A program made the translations under genes and the position numbers. 64,000 nucleotides of DNA from Hyphomicrobiales bacterium. Its GTDB lineage: Bacteria; Pseudomonadota; Alphaproteobacteria; Rhizobiales; Methyloligellaceae. The stretch spans positions 1-64,000 of the forward strand of contig JAJFHQ010000048.1 of assembly GCA_021775525.1 (NCBI GenBank), written 5' to 3'. Every line of letters starts with the position of its first letter. The first letter of the stretch is position 1. Positions 46,155 to 55,633 of this stretch are shown here, one piece after another. The notes below the pieces were generated by a model. That model was not told where the DNA came from. It was given only the letters and a program-made list of their open reading frames with translations, and ran no database searches.

Positions 46155-48608
46155 GTGACGTCATTTTCGTCCAGTCTTGAAGAGGCCCTGCACAGGGCGT
46201 TGGAATATGCCAACGAGCGCACCCACGAATACGCGACGCTTGAGCATCTGCTGTTATCACTTCTTGATGACGGCGACGCCTCGGCAGTGTTGCGTGCCTG
46301 TGATGTCGATGTCGATGAGTTGCGCGGCAAGCTGGTCGAATATATCGATAATGAACTTGAAGGGCTGATCCTGGACGATAGCTCCGAAGCGCAGCCAACA
46401 GCGGGCTTCCAGCGGGTCATCCACCGCGCCGTGGTGCATGTTCAATCTTCAGGCCGCGAGGAAGTAACCGGTGCCAACGTCCTGGTCGCCATTTTCGCTG
46501 AGCGCGAAAGCCATGCAGCCTTTTTCCTGCAAGAACAGGACATGACCCGCTTCGATGCGGTCAATTATATCTCTCACGGCATAGCCAAGCGCGCCGGCAT
46601 GTCCGAGCCGCGCGAAGTGCGAGGCGTGGACGAAGACGCCGCGACCATGGATGGTGCTGACGACAAGAAGCGCCGCGCGGACGCGCTGGAAGTCTATTGC
46701 GTCAATCTGAACGTCAAGGCGCGTGAGGGGCGCATTGACCCTCTGATCGGTCGAAATGAGGAGATTCACCGCACCATCCAGGTCCTATGCCGCAGGCAAA
46801 AGAACAATCCGCTCTTTGTGGGCGATCCCGGCGTCGGTAAGACCGCCGTTGCAGAGGGTCTTGCCCGGCGCATCGTACGTGCAGAGGTTCCTGAAGTTCT
46901 AGCCAGTTCCACCATTTTTGCTCTCGATATGGGGGCGTTGCTGGCAGGAACTCGCTATCGAGGTGATTTCGAAGAACGACTCAAAGCTGTGGTGCGCGAA
47001 ATCGAGGCCTATCCGGGCGCCATCATGTTCATCGACGAAATACATACCGTGATTGGCGCTGGCGCCACTTCAGGTGGAGCGATGGATGCGTCAAACCTGC
47101 TCAAGCCTGCCTTGCAGAGTGGGACGCTGCGCTGTATCGGATCGACCACCTACAAGGAATACCGCCAGCATTTTGAAAAGGACCGGGCGCTGGTGCGCCG
47201 CTTCCAGAAGATCGATCTGCGCGAGCCGAGCATCGAGGACACAATTGCCATCCTCAAGGGTTTGAAGCCCTATTACGAGGACTTCCACAAAATTCGTTAC
47301 ACCAACCAGGCGCTTAAATCAGCGGTGGAGTTGTCGGCAAAATATATTCATGACCGCCGTTTGCCGGACAAGGCAATTGACGTTATCGACGAGACAGGCG
47401 CTTCGCAGATGCTGATTCCGGAGCATCGGCGCCGGAAGACCATCGGTGTGAAGGAAATCGAAGCGACGGTCGCCACCATGGCGCGCATACCGCCGAAGAC
47501 AATTTCCAAGTCAGATTTTGAGGTTCTCGAGAATATAGAACGCGATCTCAAGCGTGTGGTGTTTGGACAGGACAAGGCGCTGTCGGCGCTGGCCTCAGCT
47601 ATCAAGCTGTCACGTGCAGGCTTGCGCGAACCCGAAAAGCCCATTGGCTGTTATCTGTTTTCCGGGCCTACGGGTGTTGGCAAGACGGAAGTGGCGCGTC
47701 AGCTTGCCCTTCAACTCGGCGTGGAATTGCTGCGTTTCGATATGTCGGAATATATGGAACGACACACGGTCTCGCGGCTGATCGGGGCACCTCCGGGTTA
47801 TGTGGGGTTCGATCAGGGTGGCTTGCTGACAGATGGCATCGACCAGCATCCCCATTGCGTCTTGCTTCTCGATGAAATCGAAAAAGCGCATAGTGATCTG
47901 TTTAACATCCTTCTGCAGGTGATGGACCATGGCACACTGACGGACCATAACGGCAAGAAAGTCGATTTCCGTAATGTGATCCTGATCATGACCACTAATG
48001 CGGGTGCGGCAGACCTCGCAAAGCCGCCAATCGGCTTCAGCCGCAACAAGCGGGAAGGTGATGATGAAGAGGCCATCAATCGCATGTTCACGCCCGAATT
48101 CCGCAACCGGCTGGATTCTGTCATTGGATTCTCAACTCTCCCGCCGGACGTTATCGCCAAGATCGTCGAGAAGTTCATCTTCGAGCTCGAAGCTCAGCTG
48201 CAGGATCGCAACGTCACCATCGAACTGACCGAGCAGGCCAATGCATGGCTTGCCGAGATGGGCTTTGACGAGAAATTCGGTGCTAGACCCCTGTCGCGTG
48301 TGATCCAGGAACACATCAAACGTCCGCTGGCTGACGAGTTGCTGTTCGGCAAACTGAAACATGGCGGTGTTGTGCGCGTGGTTGTCGAAGGCAAGGGGAA
48401 AGATAAGCGCCTTGGGTTCGAGTTTCTCGAAGGATCCGATGCCAAGAGCAAGCCTGGCAAGGGCACTTCGCGCAAACGTCCCACGAAGGCTTCAGCGAAA
48501 AAGCGACGCAATACCACATCCAAGTCAAAAGCGCCCAAGCCTAAATCGGGCAAGCCGCAATCGCGTGGGTCGAGCCCGGTCCCCAAAGTGCCCCTTCCGG
48601 CTAAATAG
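46155..48608 (+). CDS. clpA: ATP-dependent Clp protease ATP-binding subunit ClpA with a basic tail
   Basis: ClpA unfolds substrates for ClpP. The N domain (1-145) is followed by AAA+ module 1 (GDPGVGKTA) and module 2 (GPTGVGKTE), with pore and sensor residues in place. It starts at GTG. The last 55 or so residues, from about 760 ([20 protein letters not shown]), are rich in Lys, Ser and Pro and are not part of the usual ClpA; total 817 aa against about 760. The tail may bind nucleic acid or be a regulatory tether. Confidence 0.96.
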   Translation: MTSFSSSLEEALHRALEYANERTHEYATLEHLLLSLLDDGDASAVLRACDVDVDELRGKLVEYIDNELEGLILDDSSEAQPTAGFQRVIHRAVVHVQSSGREEVTGANVLVAIFAERESHAAFFLQEQDMTRFDAVNYISHGIAKRAGMSEPREVRGVDEDAATMDGADDKKRRADALEVYCVNLNVKAREGRIDPLIGRNEEIHRTIQVLCRRQKNNPLFVGDPGVGKTAVAEGLARRIVRAEVPEVLASSTIFALDMGALLAGTRYRGDFEERLKAVVREIEAYPGAIMFIDEIHTVIGAGATSGGAMDASNLLKPALQSGTLRCIGSTTYKEYRQHFEKDRALVRRFQKIDLREPSIEDTIAILKGLKPYYEDFHKIRYTNQALKSAVELSAKYIHDRRLPDKAIDVIDETGASQMLIPEHRRRKTIGVKEIEATVATMARIPPKTISKSDFEVLENIERDLKRVVFGQDKALSALASAIKLSRAGLREPEKPIGCYLFSGPTGVGKTEVARQLALQLGVELLRFDMSEYMERHTVSRLIGAPPGYVGFDQGGLLTDGIDQHPHCVLLLDEIEKAHSDLFNILLQVMDHGTLTDHNGKKVDFRNVILIMTTNAGAADLAKPPIGFSRNKREGDDEEAINRMFTPEFRNRLDSVIGFSTLPPDVIAKIVEKFIFELEAQLQDRNVTIELTEQANAWLAEMGFDEKFGARPLSRVIQEHIKRPLADELLFGKLKHGGVVRVVVEGKGKDKRLGFEFLEGSDAKSKPGKGTSRKRPTKASAKKRRNTTSKSKAPKPKSGKPQSRGSSPVPKVPLPAK

Positions 48609-48616
48609 GCGCCGGC

Positions 48617-49369
48617 TTGGCATCAAAGCCAGGTGAACTGCGGGCGCCTGCCTGGTGTCATGGCGCTTCACGGAAAGACGCCTATAAACGCGGCATTGCA
48701 TCAGCGCCCAGCGTTCCGGTTATTGTTGTACTGGTGACTTTTGTCGGCTTTGGCGCCCTGGCTCAGGGTGCGGGCCTGACCATGGCCCAGGCTGTCTTTG
48801 TCTCGGTAACCGTCTTTGCTCTCCCGGGTCAGGTTGTGCTCGTGGATCAGATCGCGCAAGGAGCAGCGCTTTTATCGACAGCATTCGCGGTGACGCTTAC
48901 CTCGGTGAGGCTGCTTCCCCTGACCATCTCTCTCATGCCTTATCTGCGTGACGGGATCACACCGAAGTGGGTTGAATTTGCTTTCGCCCATGTGCTCGCC
49001 ATCACCGTTTGGATAGAAGGAATGCGCCGCTTGCCCCCGCTTCCGGATGGGTTGCGTGCACCCTATTACGGCGGCTTTGTCTCAGCCCTGTTTCTAGGGA
49101 TTATGTGCGCCACGACATTGGGATTTTTACTATCTGGTCAGGTTCCAAAGGAAATTGGCGCCGGACTTATTTTTCTCACCCCGCTTTATTTTTTCCTGTC
49201 GCTAATTGGTGTTTCAAAAAACAGCATTGATTTGCTGGCTGTCGCAATCGGTGCGGTGCTCGGCCCCATCCTGTACCTGACGGCACCGAGTCTGGACTTG
49301 TTCCTGACCGGGTTGATTGGCGGGACAGTGGCGTATGGGCTTGGCAAATGGCGTGAGAGTGGCTCATGA
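48617..49369 (+). CDS. azlC: AzlC-family branched-chain amino acid permease subunit
   Basis: AzlC with AzlD exports branched-chain amino acids. The 250-aa product has about six to seven membrane helices and the family motif QAVFVSVTVFALPGQVVLVD followed by SVRLLPLTISLMPYL. No good ATG is available near the 5' end, so the TTG at 48617 is used and the start is uncertain. It overlaps azlD by 4 bases. Confidence 0.9.
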   Translation: MASKPGELRAPAWCHGASRKDAYKRGIASAPSVPVIVVLVTFVGFGALAQGAGLTMAQAVFVSVTVFALPGQVVLVDQIAQGAALLSTAFAVTLTSVRLLPLTISLMPYLRDGITPKWVEFAFAHVLAITVWIEGMRRLPPLPDGLRAPYYGGFVSALFLGIMCATTLGFLLSGQVPKEIGAGLIFLTPLYFFLSLIGVSKNSIDLLAVAIGAVLGPILYLTAPSLDLFLTGLIGGTVAYGLGKWRESGS

Positions 49370-49713
49370 GCATGTTCGTACAAGGAAACTGGGCTTATCT
49401 TTGGCTTTTCCTTGCCGGATTCTGCGCAACGCAACCCTGGCGTTATCTCGGTGTAGTTTTATCAGTCAATCTCAATACCGATAGTGAAGTCCTGGTCTGG
49501 GTCCGGCTGGTCTCTACTGCTTTGGTCGCCGGGCTTGTGACACGAATGCTATTGCTCCCGGCCGGTGCGCTGGCGTCTGTGCCACTCGATGTGCGCCTTG
49601 GAGCATTTCTATCCGGATGCTGCCTCTATTTTCTTACGCGCAAATCTCTGGCTGCAGGTGTGTTTTCCGGAGGTGGAGTGCTCATCCTGGCTCAATATTT
49701 CCTCGCGTCCTAG
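49366..49713 (+). CDS. azlD: AzlD-family small permease subunit
   Basis: The 115-aa product has three to four hydrophobic segments and begins MSMFVQGNWAYLWLFLAGFC, as the small partner of AzlC. The ATG overlaps the azlC stop. The gene is convergent with the HIT gene, with a 4-base overlap. Confidence 0.88.
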   Translation: MSMFVQGNWAYLWLFLAGFCATQPWRYLGVVLSVNLNTDSEVLVWVRLVSTALVAGLVTRMLLLPAGALASVPLDVRLGAFLSGCCLYFLTRKSLAAGVFSGGGVLILAQYFLAS

Positions 49714-50135
49714 GCCACATCCAGTGCGTCTGATATTTTTTCCGCGTTCTCGGCAAGGACTTCGGAATCTTCCATCTCGCCCGTGTGGGGTTTGAGCGCA
49801 GTATCTTCCCAACGCGGTACAATGTGGAAATGGACATGGAACACGGTTTGACCGGCCGCTGCTTCGTTGAACTGCTGAATAAGAATGCCGTCTGCTTCCA
49901 TGGCGTTGCGAATGATGGGTGCCAGCATATGGACTGTCCGTATTGCCGCACAAAGGGTCGCTGTATCTACATCAAAAAGATTCACGGCAGGTGATTTTGG
50001 AATGACCAGTGCATGGCCATTCGCGCGCGGCATGATGTCGAGGAACGAAAAAGTTTCATCGTCTTCATAGATCTTGTGGCAGGGCAATTCGCCACGCAGG
50101 ATTTTGGCGAATACGTTGCTGTCGTCATATGTCAT
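49710..50135 (-). CDS. HIT-family nucleotide hydrolase/transferase
   Basis: The 141-aa product has the His triad FHVHFHIVPR (HxHxH) near residue 100, and the N-terminal FAKILRGELPCHKIYEDDE as in Hint/HinT proteins that cleave purine nucleoside phosphoramidates. The C-terminal extension (ALKPHTGEMEDSEVLAENAE) is usual for the alphaproteobacterial type. Confidence 0.93.
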   Translation of the reverse strand: MTYDDSNVFAKILRGELPCHKIYEDDETFSFLDIMPRANGHALVIPKSPAVNLFDVDTATLCAAIRTVHMLAPIIRNAMEADGILIQQFNEAAAGQTVFHVHFHIVPRWEDTALKPHTGEMEDSEVLAENAEKISDALDVA

Positions 50136-50205
50136 GGGAGCCCTCTTAAACCGCCGGTTTATTGTTCAGCATCTGCTGCCTGTTTCCCAAGACTCGTGGC
50201 AAGGG

Positions 50206-51417
50206 TCAAGCATCGTTCTCATGAGGCGGGTTTTCAGTATTTCGAAAAGGTGCGAAGCGCGTCAGTTCCTGTTTTTCCATTTCGACACAGTCGCGTTCGC
50301 GAGTGAGAAAACTCTCCACCGCCGATCGGAGTGATGGATCGGCAATCAGATGTGCGCTGTAGGTCGTCTGGGGCAGATATCCGCGGGCCAGTTTGTGCTG
50401 GCCCTGCGCGCCAGCCTCGACACGTGCCAGCCCATGAGAGATCGCGTAATCGATAGCCTGGTAATAACAGGCCTCGAAATGCAGAAATGGATGGTCTTCC
50501 AGGCATCCCCAGTAGCGCCCATAGAGGGTGTCCCCACCAATAAAATTCAGCGCACCGGCAATTGGTTTGCCTGCCCGTTCACACAGAACAAGTAAAATGT
50601 GATCCGCCATGCTTTGCCCGACAAGGCTGAAGAATTCCCGGGTCAAGTAGGGGTGTCCCCATTTTCGCGCGCCTGTATCAGTGTAGAAGGCAAAAAAAGC
50701 ATCCCATTGGACCTCGCTCAGATCACTGCCGGTGACAAGCCTGATCGTGATGTCTTCTGAACAGGCCAGCCGGCGCTCCCTCTTGATGAGTTTGCGTTTT
50801 CGGGAAGTGAGGGAGGCCGTAAAATCATCGAAGCTGTCATAGCCACTGTTGAACCAGTGAAATTGCTGGTCTGTCCTGCGCAGCAGTCCGACTCTACCCG
50901 CGCGCTCCCATTCCCCCTTTGTCAGAAAGGTGAGATGGAGTGAGGAAGCCTGGTATCTGTCGAGCAGCGTAGCTGATGCGTTCAGTAGGTATCGCTCGCG
51001 CATTTCTGCATCATCCGCCTCGGGAACGAGTAGCCTGCGGCCGGTCACGGGTGTAAAGGGAACTGAGGCTTGGAGCTTGGGGTAATATCGCCCGCCCGCG
51101 CGCTCAAAGGCGTCGGCCCAACCATAGTCAAATACATATTCGCCTTGGCTGTGAGATTTCAAATAGCAGGGCATGCAGGCCAGAATACCACCGGTACCAT
51201 CATCGAGGACGAGATGCTGTGGTGCCCAGCCGGTTTCGGCGGTTGCCGAGCCGCTTGCTTCGAGTGCAGACAGAAATGCATGACTTATGAAGGGGTTATA
51301 GGGTCTTAATTGAGTCTTATCTGAAGATTCAGCGTTGGCGCAGGCATCCCACTGTGCGCCGTCGAGTGCGGAAATGTCCGGTTCGATGCGGACGAGAATT
51401 TGTTCCGCGTCACCCAT
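50206..51417 (-). CDS. FemAB/GNAT-like N-acyltransferase (COG3146 type)
   Basis: The 403-aa product has paired GNAT-like folds. RPYNPFISHAFLSALEASGS is near the N terminus, and FHWFNSGYDSFDDFTASLTS...KRERRLACSE and FEACYYQAIDYAISHGLARV are in the C-terminal half. This is the FemAB-like family called peptidoglycan-biosynthesis-like or DUF482. A role in lipid or peptide acylation is possible; the substrate is unknown. It lies 70 bases upstream of HIT on the same strand. Confidence 0.82.
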   Translation of the reverse strand: MGDAEQILVRIEPDISALDGAQWDACANAESSDKTQLRPYNPFISHAFLSALEASGSATAETGWAPQHLVLDDGTGGILACMPCYLKSHSQGEYVFDYGWADAFERAGGRYYPKLQASVPFTPVTGRRLLVPEADDAEMRERYLLNASATLLDRYQASSLHLTFLTKGEWERAGRVGLLRRTDQQFHWFNSGYDSFDDFTASLTSRKRKLIKRERRLACSEDITIRLVTGSDLSEVQWDAFFAFYTDTGARKWGHPYLTREFFSLVGQSMADHILLVLCERAGKPIAGALNFIGGDTLYGRYWGCLEDHPFLHFEACYYQAIDYAISHGLARVEAGAQGQHKLARGYLPQTTYSAHLIADPSLRSAVESFLTRERDCVEMEKQELTRFAPFRNTENPPHENDA

Positions 51418-51443
51418 AAATCAATTTATCACTTCCAGTTTCA

Positions 51444-52187
51444 TCAGGGTCTGAATCCCTCGAAGATCATGGCGTCAGCCTCGTGCTCTGCATGCAGCCT
51501 TTGCGCCTCGCTGCGTATGGTCCATGTCAGCAGCGGGCGTTTGAGCACGCGCCGCCATATCCATGGCGCCACTGAGGGCAACGCAGCGATATCATAAGCC
51601 ACGAAATGCGGCTTGGCGATGAAAGCGCTCAGCAAATGGCGCATGTAGAGACGCTTCCAAAGTGACAGGTGGCCCCAGAAATGCGGGTTGAGAAAAGGCC
51701 CGGCTATGAGCCCGCGCGGCACCTCGGAGGCCGCTTGGGCGAATGCCCTGATAGCGTAAGGATCGAAGGACTGCACGGCCACGTTTCCGTCATACGCACG
51801 AACAAGCTTGGCCAAATGCTGTTCGAAGCTGCCGTGGGTACGCCAATCGCTCTTGATCTCGACAAGCAGAGGCACGCGTCCGGAAATTTGATCCAGCAAC
51901 TCGGGCAGGGTTTGTATCGCATCTGACGTTTCCTTGAAACGGATACGTTTCAGCTCCGCAGAACTGTGTGAAAGAACCCGCCCTTTACCATTGGTGAGTC
52001 GCTCCAGAGTGATATCGTGAAAAACAATGGCTTCGCCATCGCCGGCTTCCTGAACATCCACTTCCACACCATACCCGGCATCGATGGCGGTCTGGAAGGC
52101 GGAAGGCGTGTTCTCGATGATGCCCTTGGTTGCATCATGCAGGCCGCGATGAGCGATTGGCTGGATCAGCCAGTCGAGATGGGCCAC
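51444..52187 (-). CDS. Glycerophosphodiester phosphodiesterase family protein
   Basis: GDPD enzymes split glycerophosphodiesters into glycerol-3-phosphate and an alcohol. The 247-aa cytoplasmic protein has PIAHRGLHDATKGIIENTPS, GVEVDVQEAGDGEAIVFHD with the catalytic acid/base His, and SFDPYAIRAF. It starts at GTG. It lies just downstream of the RidA gene on the same strand. Confidence 0.92.
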   Translation of the reverse strand: MAHLDWLIQPIAHRGLHDATKGIIENTPSAFQTAIDAGYGVEVDVQEAGDGEAIVFHDITLERLTNGKGRVLSHSSAELKRIRFKETSDAIQTLPELLDQISGRVPLLVEIKSDWRTHGSFEQHLAKLVRAYDGNVAVQSFDPYAIRAFAQAASEVPRGLIAGPFLNPHFWGHLSLWKRLYMRHLLSAFIAKPHFVAYDIAALPSVAPWIWRRVLKRPLLTWTIRSEAQRLHAEHEADAMIFEGFRP

Positions 52188-52205
52188 GAGACGCGATCCC
52201 CTCTG

Positions 52206-52670
52206 CTATTGAATGGCAAACAGGGCATCTATTTCCACCGCCACGTTGCGTGGCAGCGAACCCGCACCAACGGCAAAGCGGGTGTGGCGTCCCGTGTCGC
52301 CAAGCACCTCTACGAGAAAGTTTGATGCGCCGTTTATGACCTCAGGGTGATCAGTGAATTCGGGGGTGGAATTGACGAATCCGCCCAGCTTCAGGCATTG
52401 CTCGATGCGGTCCAGTTCGCCAAGTGCTGATTTGGCTTGCGCCAGGATGTTGATCGCGCAGGCCTTTGCGGCCTTCTCTGCCGTTGCGATATCTACGTCT
52501 GCGCCGACTTTGCCTTTGAAGTCAGGACCACCAGCAATGATCGGCAACTGGCCGGAAATGAACAGTTGCTTGCCCGATATATGAAACGGAACATAGTTGG
52601 CCGCGGGCGCGGCTGCGGTCGGCAATTCGATGCCGAGTTCCTGAAGCCGGGCTTCGATAGTACCAGCCAT
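52206..52670 (-). CDS. RidA-family protein (second copy)
   Basis: ATG 52670 (MAGTIEARLQELGIELPTAA) follows AAAGGGGG and gives 154 aa; the track start adds 33 unsupported residues. The LFISGQLPI, AQAKSALGELDRIEQCLKLG and NGASNFLVEVLGDTGRHTRF segments fit the YjgF/Rid family, in the longer subgroup that keeps the Arg in HTRF. It differs from the RidA at 23.6 kb. Its linkage to GDPD is conserved in many alphaproteobacteria. Confidence 0.9.
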   Translation of the reverse strand: MAGTIEARLQELGIELPTAAAPAANYVPFHISGKQLFISGQLPIIAGGPDFKGKVGADVDIATAEKAAKACAINILAQAKSALGELDRIEQCLKLGGFVNSTPEFTDHPEVINGASNFLVEVLGDTGRHTRFAVGAGSLPRNVAVEIDALFAIQ

Positions 52671-52883
52671 GGATTGGCCCCCTTTGATTGTTTTGAACTG
52701 ATGTGAACGCTGTTCTGGTTGTAATGGGTTATCAGGATGCAGGCGAGTCCCTTGGGAAAAATTTGCCATTGCGCAGCAGGTTAAAGAAGCGCATTTATTT
52801 GCCGCAATCTTGTTTATTATTGCCGAGCCGATTGCGGATTGATTCGCATCTAGCGACTGGAGAACTTGGAATAGTTGAATTTT

Positions 52884-53741
52884 ATGTATCGAAACACATC
52901 GAAAATTAGCGCTTTGTTGCTGACTGCCGTTGCGCTCGGCCTGTCCTCAAACGTCGCTCAGGCGCTTGCGCCGGGCGGAGCAGCCAAGCTGGTGCCGCAC
53001 CGGGCCGTGTATGACATGACACTGGATTCAAGCCGGCCTGCATCGGGTGTTTCAGGCGTGAAGGGCAGGATGGTGTTCGAATTCGCCGGTTCAGGCTGCG
53101 ACGGCTACACGATGAACATGCGGCTCGTTACCCGTATAGTCGGCGCGACGGGGAGCTCCATCCTGTCTGACTTGCGCTCATCTACCTGGGAACAGGGGGC
53201 AGGTAAACGCTATCGTTTCAATTCCAGCCATTACAAGGGTGAAAAGCTGGAGGAGTCGACAAGCGGAGATGCCGAACGCTCCGGTGCCAATGATCATGTT
53301 GATATACAGGTGAGCGTACCGAAGTCCAAAACGCTCAAAGTTCCGGGTCCGGTGATGTTTCCAACCCAGCATTCCCTGGCTATTCTCGAATCGGCCAAGA
53401 AAGGCCAGTCTGTACTGCAGGCGCGCATTTATGACGGCTCGAGTGAAGGCGACAAAGTGTATTCGACAACCGCGTTCATCGGGAAGCGTTTGAAGCCGGG
53501 TGCCAAACGCCACCCCAAGCGCGTTGATAATGATAAGACGCTGGAGGCCCTAGAGTCCTGGCCAGTCTCGATCAGCTATTTCGAAACAGAAGAAGGCCCT
53601 GCGGAAACACCCGTCTATCAGTTAAATTTTCGCATGTATAACAATGGCGTAAGTCGAGATCTTGTGATCGATTATGGTGATTTCGCCATCAAGGGAGACC
53701 TGAGCTCGCTCGAGTTCATGCCCTATACGAAATGTGACTAG
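52884..53741 (+). CDS. EipB-type (DUF1849) periplasmic envelope-integrity protein
   Basis: The 285-aa product has a signal peptide (KISALLLTAVALGLSSNVAQA) and the DUF1849 fold: LVPHRAVYDMTLDSS, GRMVFEFAGSGCDGYTMNMR and the C-terminal SLEFMPYTKCD. The Cys in SGCDG and the C-terminal Cys match the single disulfide of Brucella EipB, a beta-spiral protein needed for envelope integrity. ATG 52884 is preferred over TTG 52875. Confidence 0.92.
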   Translation: MYRNTSKISALLLTAVALGLSSNVAQALAPGGAAKLVPHRAVYDMTLDSSRPASGVSGVKGRMVFEFAGSGCDGYTMNMRLVTRIVGATGSSILSDLRSSTWEQGAGKRYRFNSSHYKGEKLEESTSGDAERSGANDHVDIQVSVPKSKTLKVPGPVMFPTQHSLAILESAKKGQSVLQARIYDGSSEGDKVYSTTAFIGKRLKPGAKRHPKRVDNDKTLEALESWPVSISYFETEEGPAETPVYQLNFRMYNNGVSRDLVIDYGDFAIKGDLSSLEFMPYTKCD

Positions 53742-53798
53742 ACTTCGAGATTAAAACTTTCGATCTCCGATCCTTTACGACTGGTTTGAAGTCCCGCC

Positions 53799-54710
53799 CT
53801 ACGGCTTGTCCCACAACCATGCCGCACCGCGCACGCCGCTTTCAGCGCCGTGAAAAGGTGGATGAATTTCCACAGCTTTGTTGTCACTGAAAATATAGGG
53901 CGCCATCAATTCCGGAAGCTGCTTATAGAGGTGGTCCATGTTTGACAGGCCACCCCCAAGCACCACGCAGTCAGGATCGAAAATATTGAGCACGCCTGCC
54001 AGGCCCCGTGCCAGCCTTGAGGCATGCTTCGACAGTGTTATGTTTGCCTTCTTGCATCCTGCGCCGGCGCGATCCGCAATCTCAACGGCTGAGAGGGTCT
54101 CACCAAAAGTCCGTGTGTGGTCAGCAGCCAGGCCGGAGCCTGAAACCCAGCTTTCCATGCAACCCGTTCGGCCGCACCAGCATTCCGGCTCCGGCAGATC
54201 GCCCCGTTCTGGCCATGGCAGAGGGTTATGGCCCCACTCTCCACCATTACCGCGTGGCCCATCAAGAATCTTGCCCCTGAAAACCAGTCCGCCGCCACAC
54301 CCGGTACCGAGAATGACACCGAATACGCTGTCAGAGTTCATGCCCGCACCATCGGTCGCTTCTGACAGGGCAAAACAGTTGGCGTCATTCGCAAGCCGTA
54401 CCTGGCAGTTCAACAAGCACTCCAGGTCCTGGACAAGCGGTTGCCCATTCAACCAAGTAGAATTTGCATTCTGGACAAGCCCAGTTGCAGGGGAGATCGA
54501 ACCGGGGATGCCGATACCGATGCTGGTGCCTTCTGCCGCATTTTCCTCAAGGCGCCTTATCATCGTGCAAACCGAATCAAGGGTATTGCGATAGTCGCCT
54601 TTTGGGGTCTTCACCCGTTCCCGGGTCTCAATGGTCCCATCCAGCCCAAGCCGGATGCCTGCGATCTTGGTGCCGCCAAGATCAATTCCAATACGCGGAT
54701 GGCCGCTCAT
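53799..54710 (-). CDS. ROK-family sugar kinase
   Basis: ATG 54710 (MSGHPRIGIDLGGTKIAGIR) gives 303 aa. ROK features are the phosphate-1 motif IDLGGTKIAG, a substrate region GGEWGHNPLPWP and the zinc motif CWCGRTGCMESWVSG. It probably phosphorylates a hexose; the fructokinase/glucokinase choice is open. DUF3572 lies just upstream, 7 bases away, on the same strand. Confidence 0.93.
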   Translation of the reverse strand: MSGHPRIGIDLGGTKIAGIRLGLDGTIETRERVKTPKGDYRNTLDSVCTMIRRLEENAAEGTSIGIGIPGSISPATGLVQNANSTWLNGQPLVQDLECLLNCQVRLANDANCFALSEATDGAGMNSDSVFGVILGTGCGGGLVFRGKILDGPRGNGGEWGHNPLPWPERGDLPEPECWCGRTGCMESWVSGSGLAADHTRTFGETLSAVEIADRAGAGCKKANITLSKHASRLARGLAGVLNIFDPDCVVLGGGLSNMDHLYKQLPELMAPYIFSDNKAVEIHPPFHGAESGVRGAAWLWDKP

Positions 54711-54717
54711 TTCCAAT

Positions 54718-55026
54718 TCAGCGTCCCGTTTTTTCGGTGGGTCCCGTACCGCTTTGTATCGCCCGGTGCGCCAGAGCCACATCGCCCGGGTCGACGTCGC
54801 AATTGGCGGCGAATGTCAGGAGCAGGTCTTCCTCGCTCATCAAATAGTCCAGCGAAGCCGCCAGAATTGCGGCCCTAGAACCCGGGGCTGTGAAGATTTC
54901 CGGGGTCCAGCCAGAGATATCCAGAAATCGCGATAGCATGGATGGATCACTGGTCAGGAAGGTCAGGGCACGGATCGATATGTCTCGCGCAGTATCTGAA
55001 GAAAGGGGTGCCGGGTGCTTTTCCAT
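54718..55026 (-). CDS. DUF3572-family protein
   Basis: The 102-aa all-helical product shows ALTFLTSDPSMLSRFLDISG and ILAASLDYLMSEEDLLLTFA, the conserved alphaproteobacterial DUF3572 pattern, usually encoded beside divK as here. It is divergent from divK and shares the upstream region holding a CtrA-type site. Confidence 0.87.
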   Translation of the reverse strand: MEKHPAPLSSDTARDISIRALTFLTSDPSMLSRFLDISGWTPEIFTAPGSRAAILAASLDYLMSEEDLLLTFAANCDVDPGDVALAHRAIQSGTGPTEKTGR

Positions 55027-55078
55027 TGGCGATTGTTGCCGCCTTCCTTGCCGTTTTGCAAGAAACCATGATCTGGCT

Positions 55079-55093
55079 TTAAGACTTAGTTAC
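55079..55093 (+). promoter_or_regulatory. CtrA-type box upstream of divK
   Basis: TTAA-GACTTAG-TTAC is a half-site pair at the N7 spacing of the CtrA consensus TTAA-N7-TTAA, with one mismatch in the second half. It lies 144 bases before divK and 53 bases before the divergent DUF3572 gene. CtrA control of cell-cycle regulators is established in Caulobacter. Confidence 0.55.
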
Positions 55094-55236
55094 GGGTTTT
55101 CGGCTCAAATAGGAGTGAATGATCAGGATGGGGACTTGGTTCCCAATCACAGGGAAGCCGAAGTGATATGGATGGCATGGAATATTCCGGCGGTTTAGCC
55201 GATCATGGGATCACAGAATTGACCAAGGCCGGGCCA

Positions 55237-55608
55237 ATGACAAAAACCGTAATGATTGTCGAAGACAATGATCTGAACATGAAGCTGTTCCATGACTTGC
55301 TGGACGCTCATGGCTATCAGACGTTGCAAACAAGAAACGGGATGGAAGCGCTGTCTCTGGCGCGCGAGCATGTTCCGGATCTTATCCTGATGGATATTCA
55401 ACTGCCTGAGGTTTCAGGACTGGAAGTCACGAAATGGCTGAAGGAAGACGATAAGCTTCGCTCAATCCCGGTCGTTGCAGTGACAGCCTTTGCGATGAAG
55501 GGGGATGAGGAGCGTATCCGTGAAGGTGGATGCGAGGCCTATATTTCCAAACCCATTTCCGTATCGAAATTCATGGACACGGTGCGCCAGTTTATTGGCG
55601 ATGCGTGA
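55237..55608 (+). CDS. divK: Cell-cycle response regulator DivK
   Basis: DivK is a stand-alone receiver that signals through DivL to control CtrA. ATG 55237 ([20 protein letters not shown]) gives 123 aa; the track start is longer without support. The phosphorylation Asp is in [13 protein letters not shown], with the conserved Thr/Lys in VTAFAMKGD and YISKPISV. pleD starts 25 bases downstream in the same operon, as in Caulobacter and Rhizobiales. Confidence 0.95.
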   Translation: MTKTVMIVEDNDLNMKLFHDLLDAHGYQTLQTRNGMEALSLAREHVPDLILMDIQLPEVSGLEVTKWLKEDDKLRSIPVVAVTAFAMKGDEERIREGGCEAYISKPISVSKFMDTVRQFIGDA

Positions 55609-55633
55609 TTGCTGAGGAGGTTGAGGAAACGCT

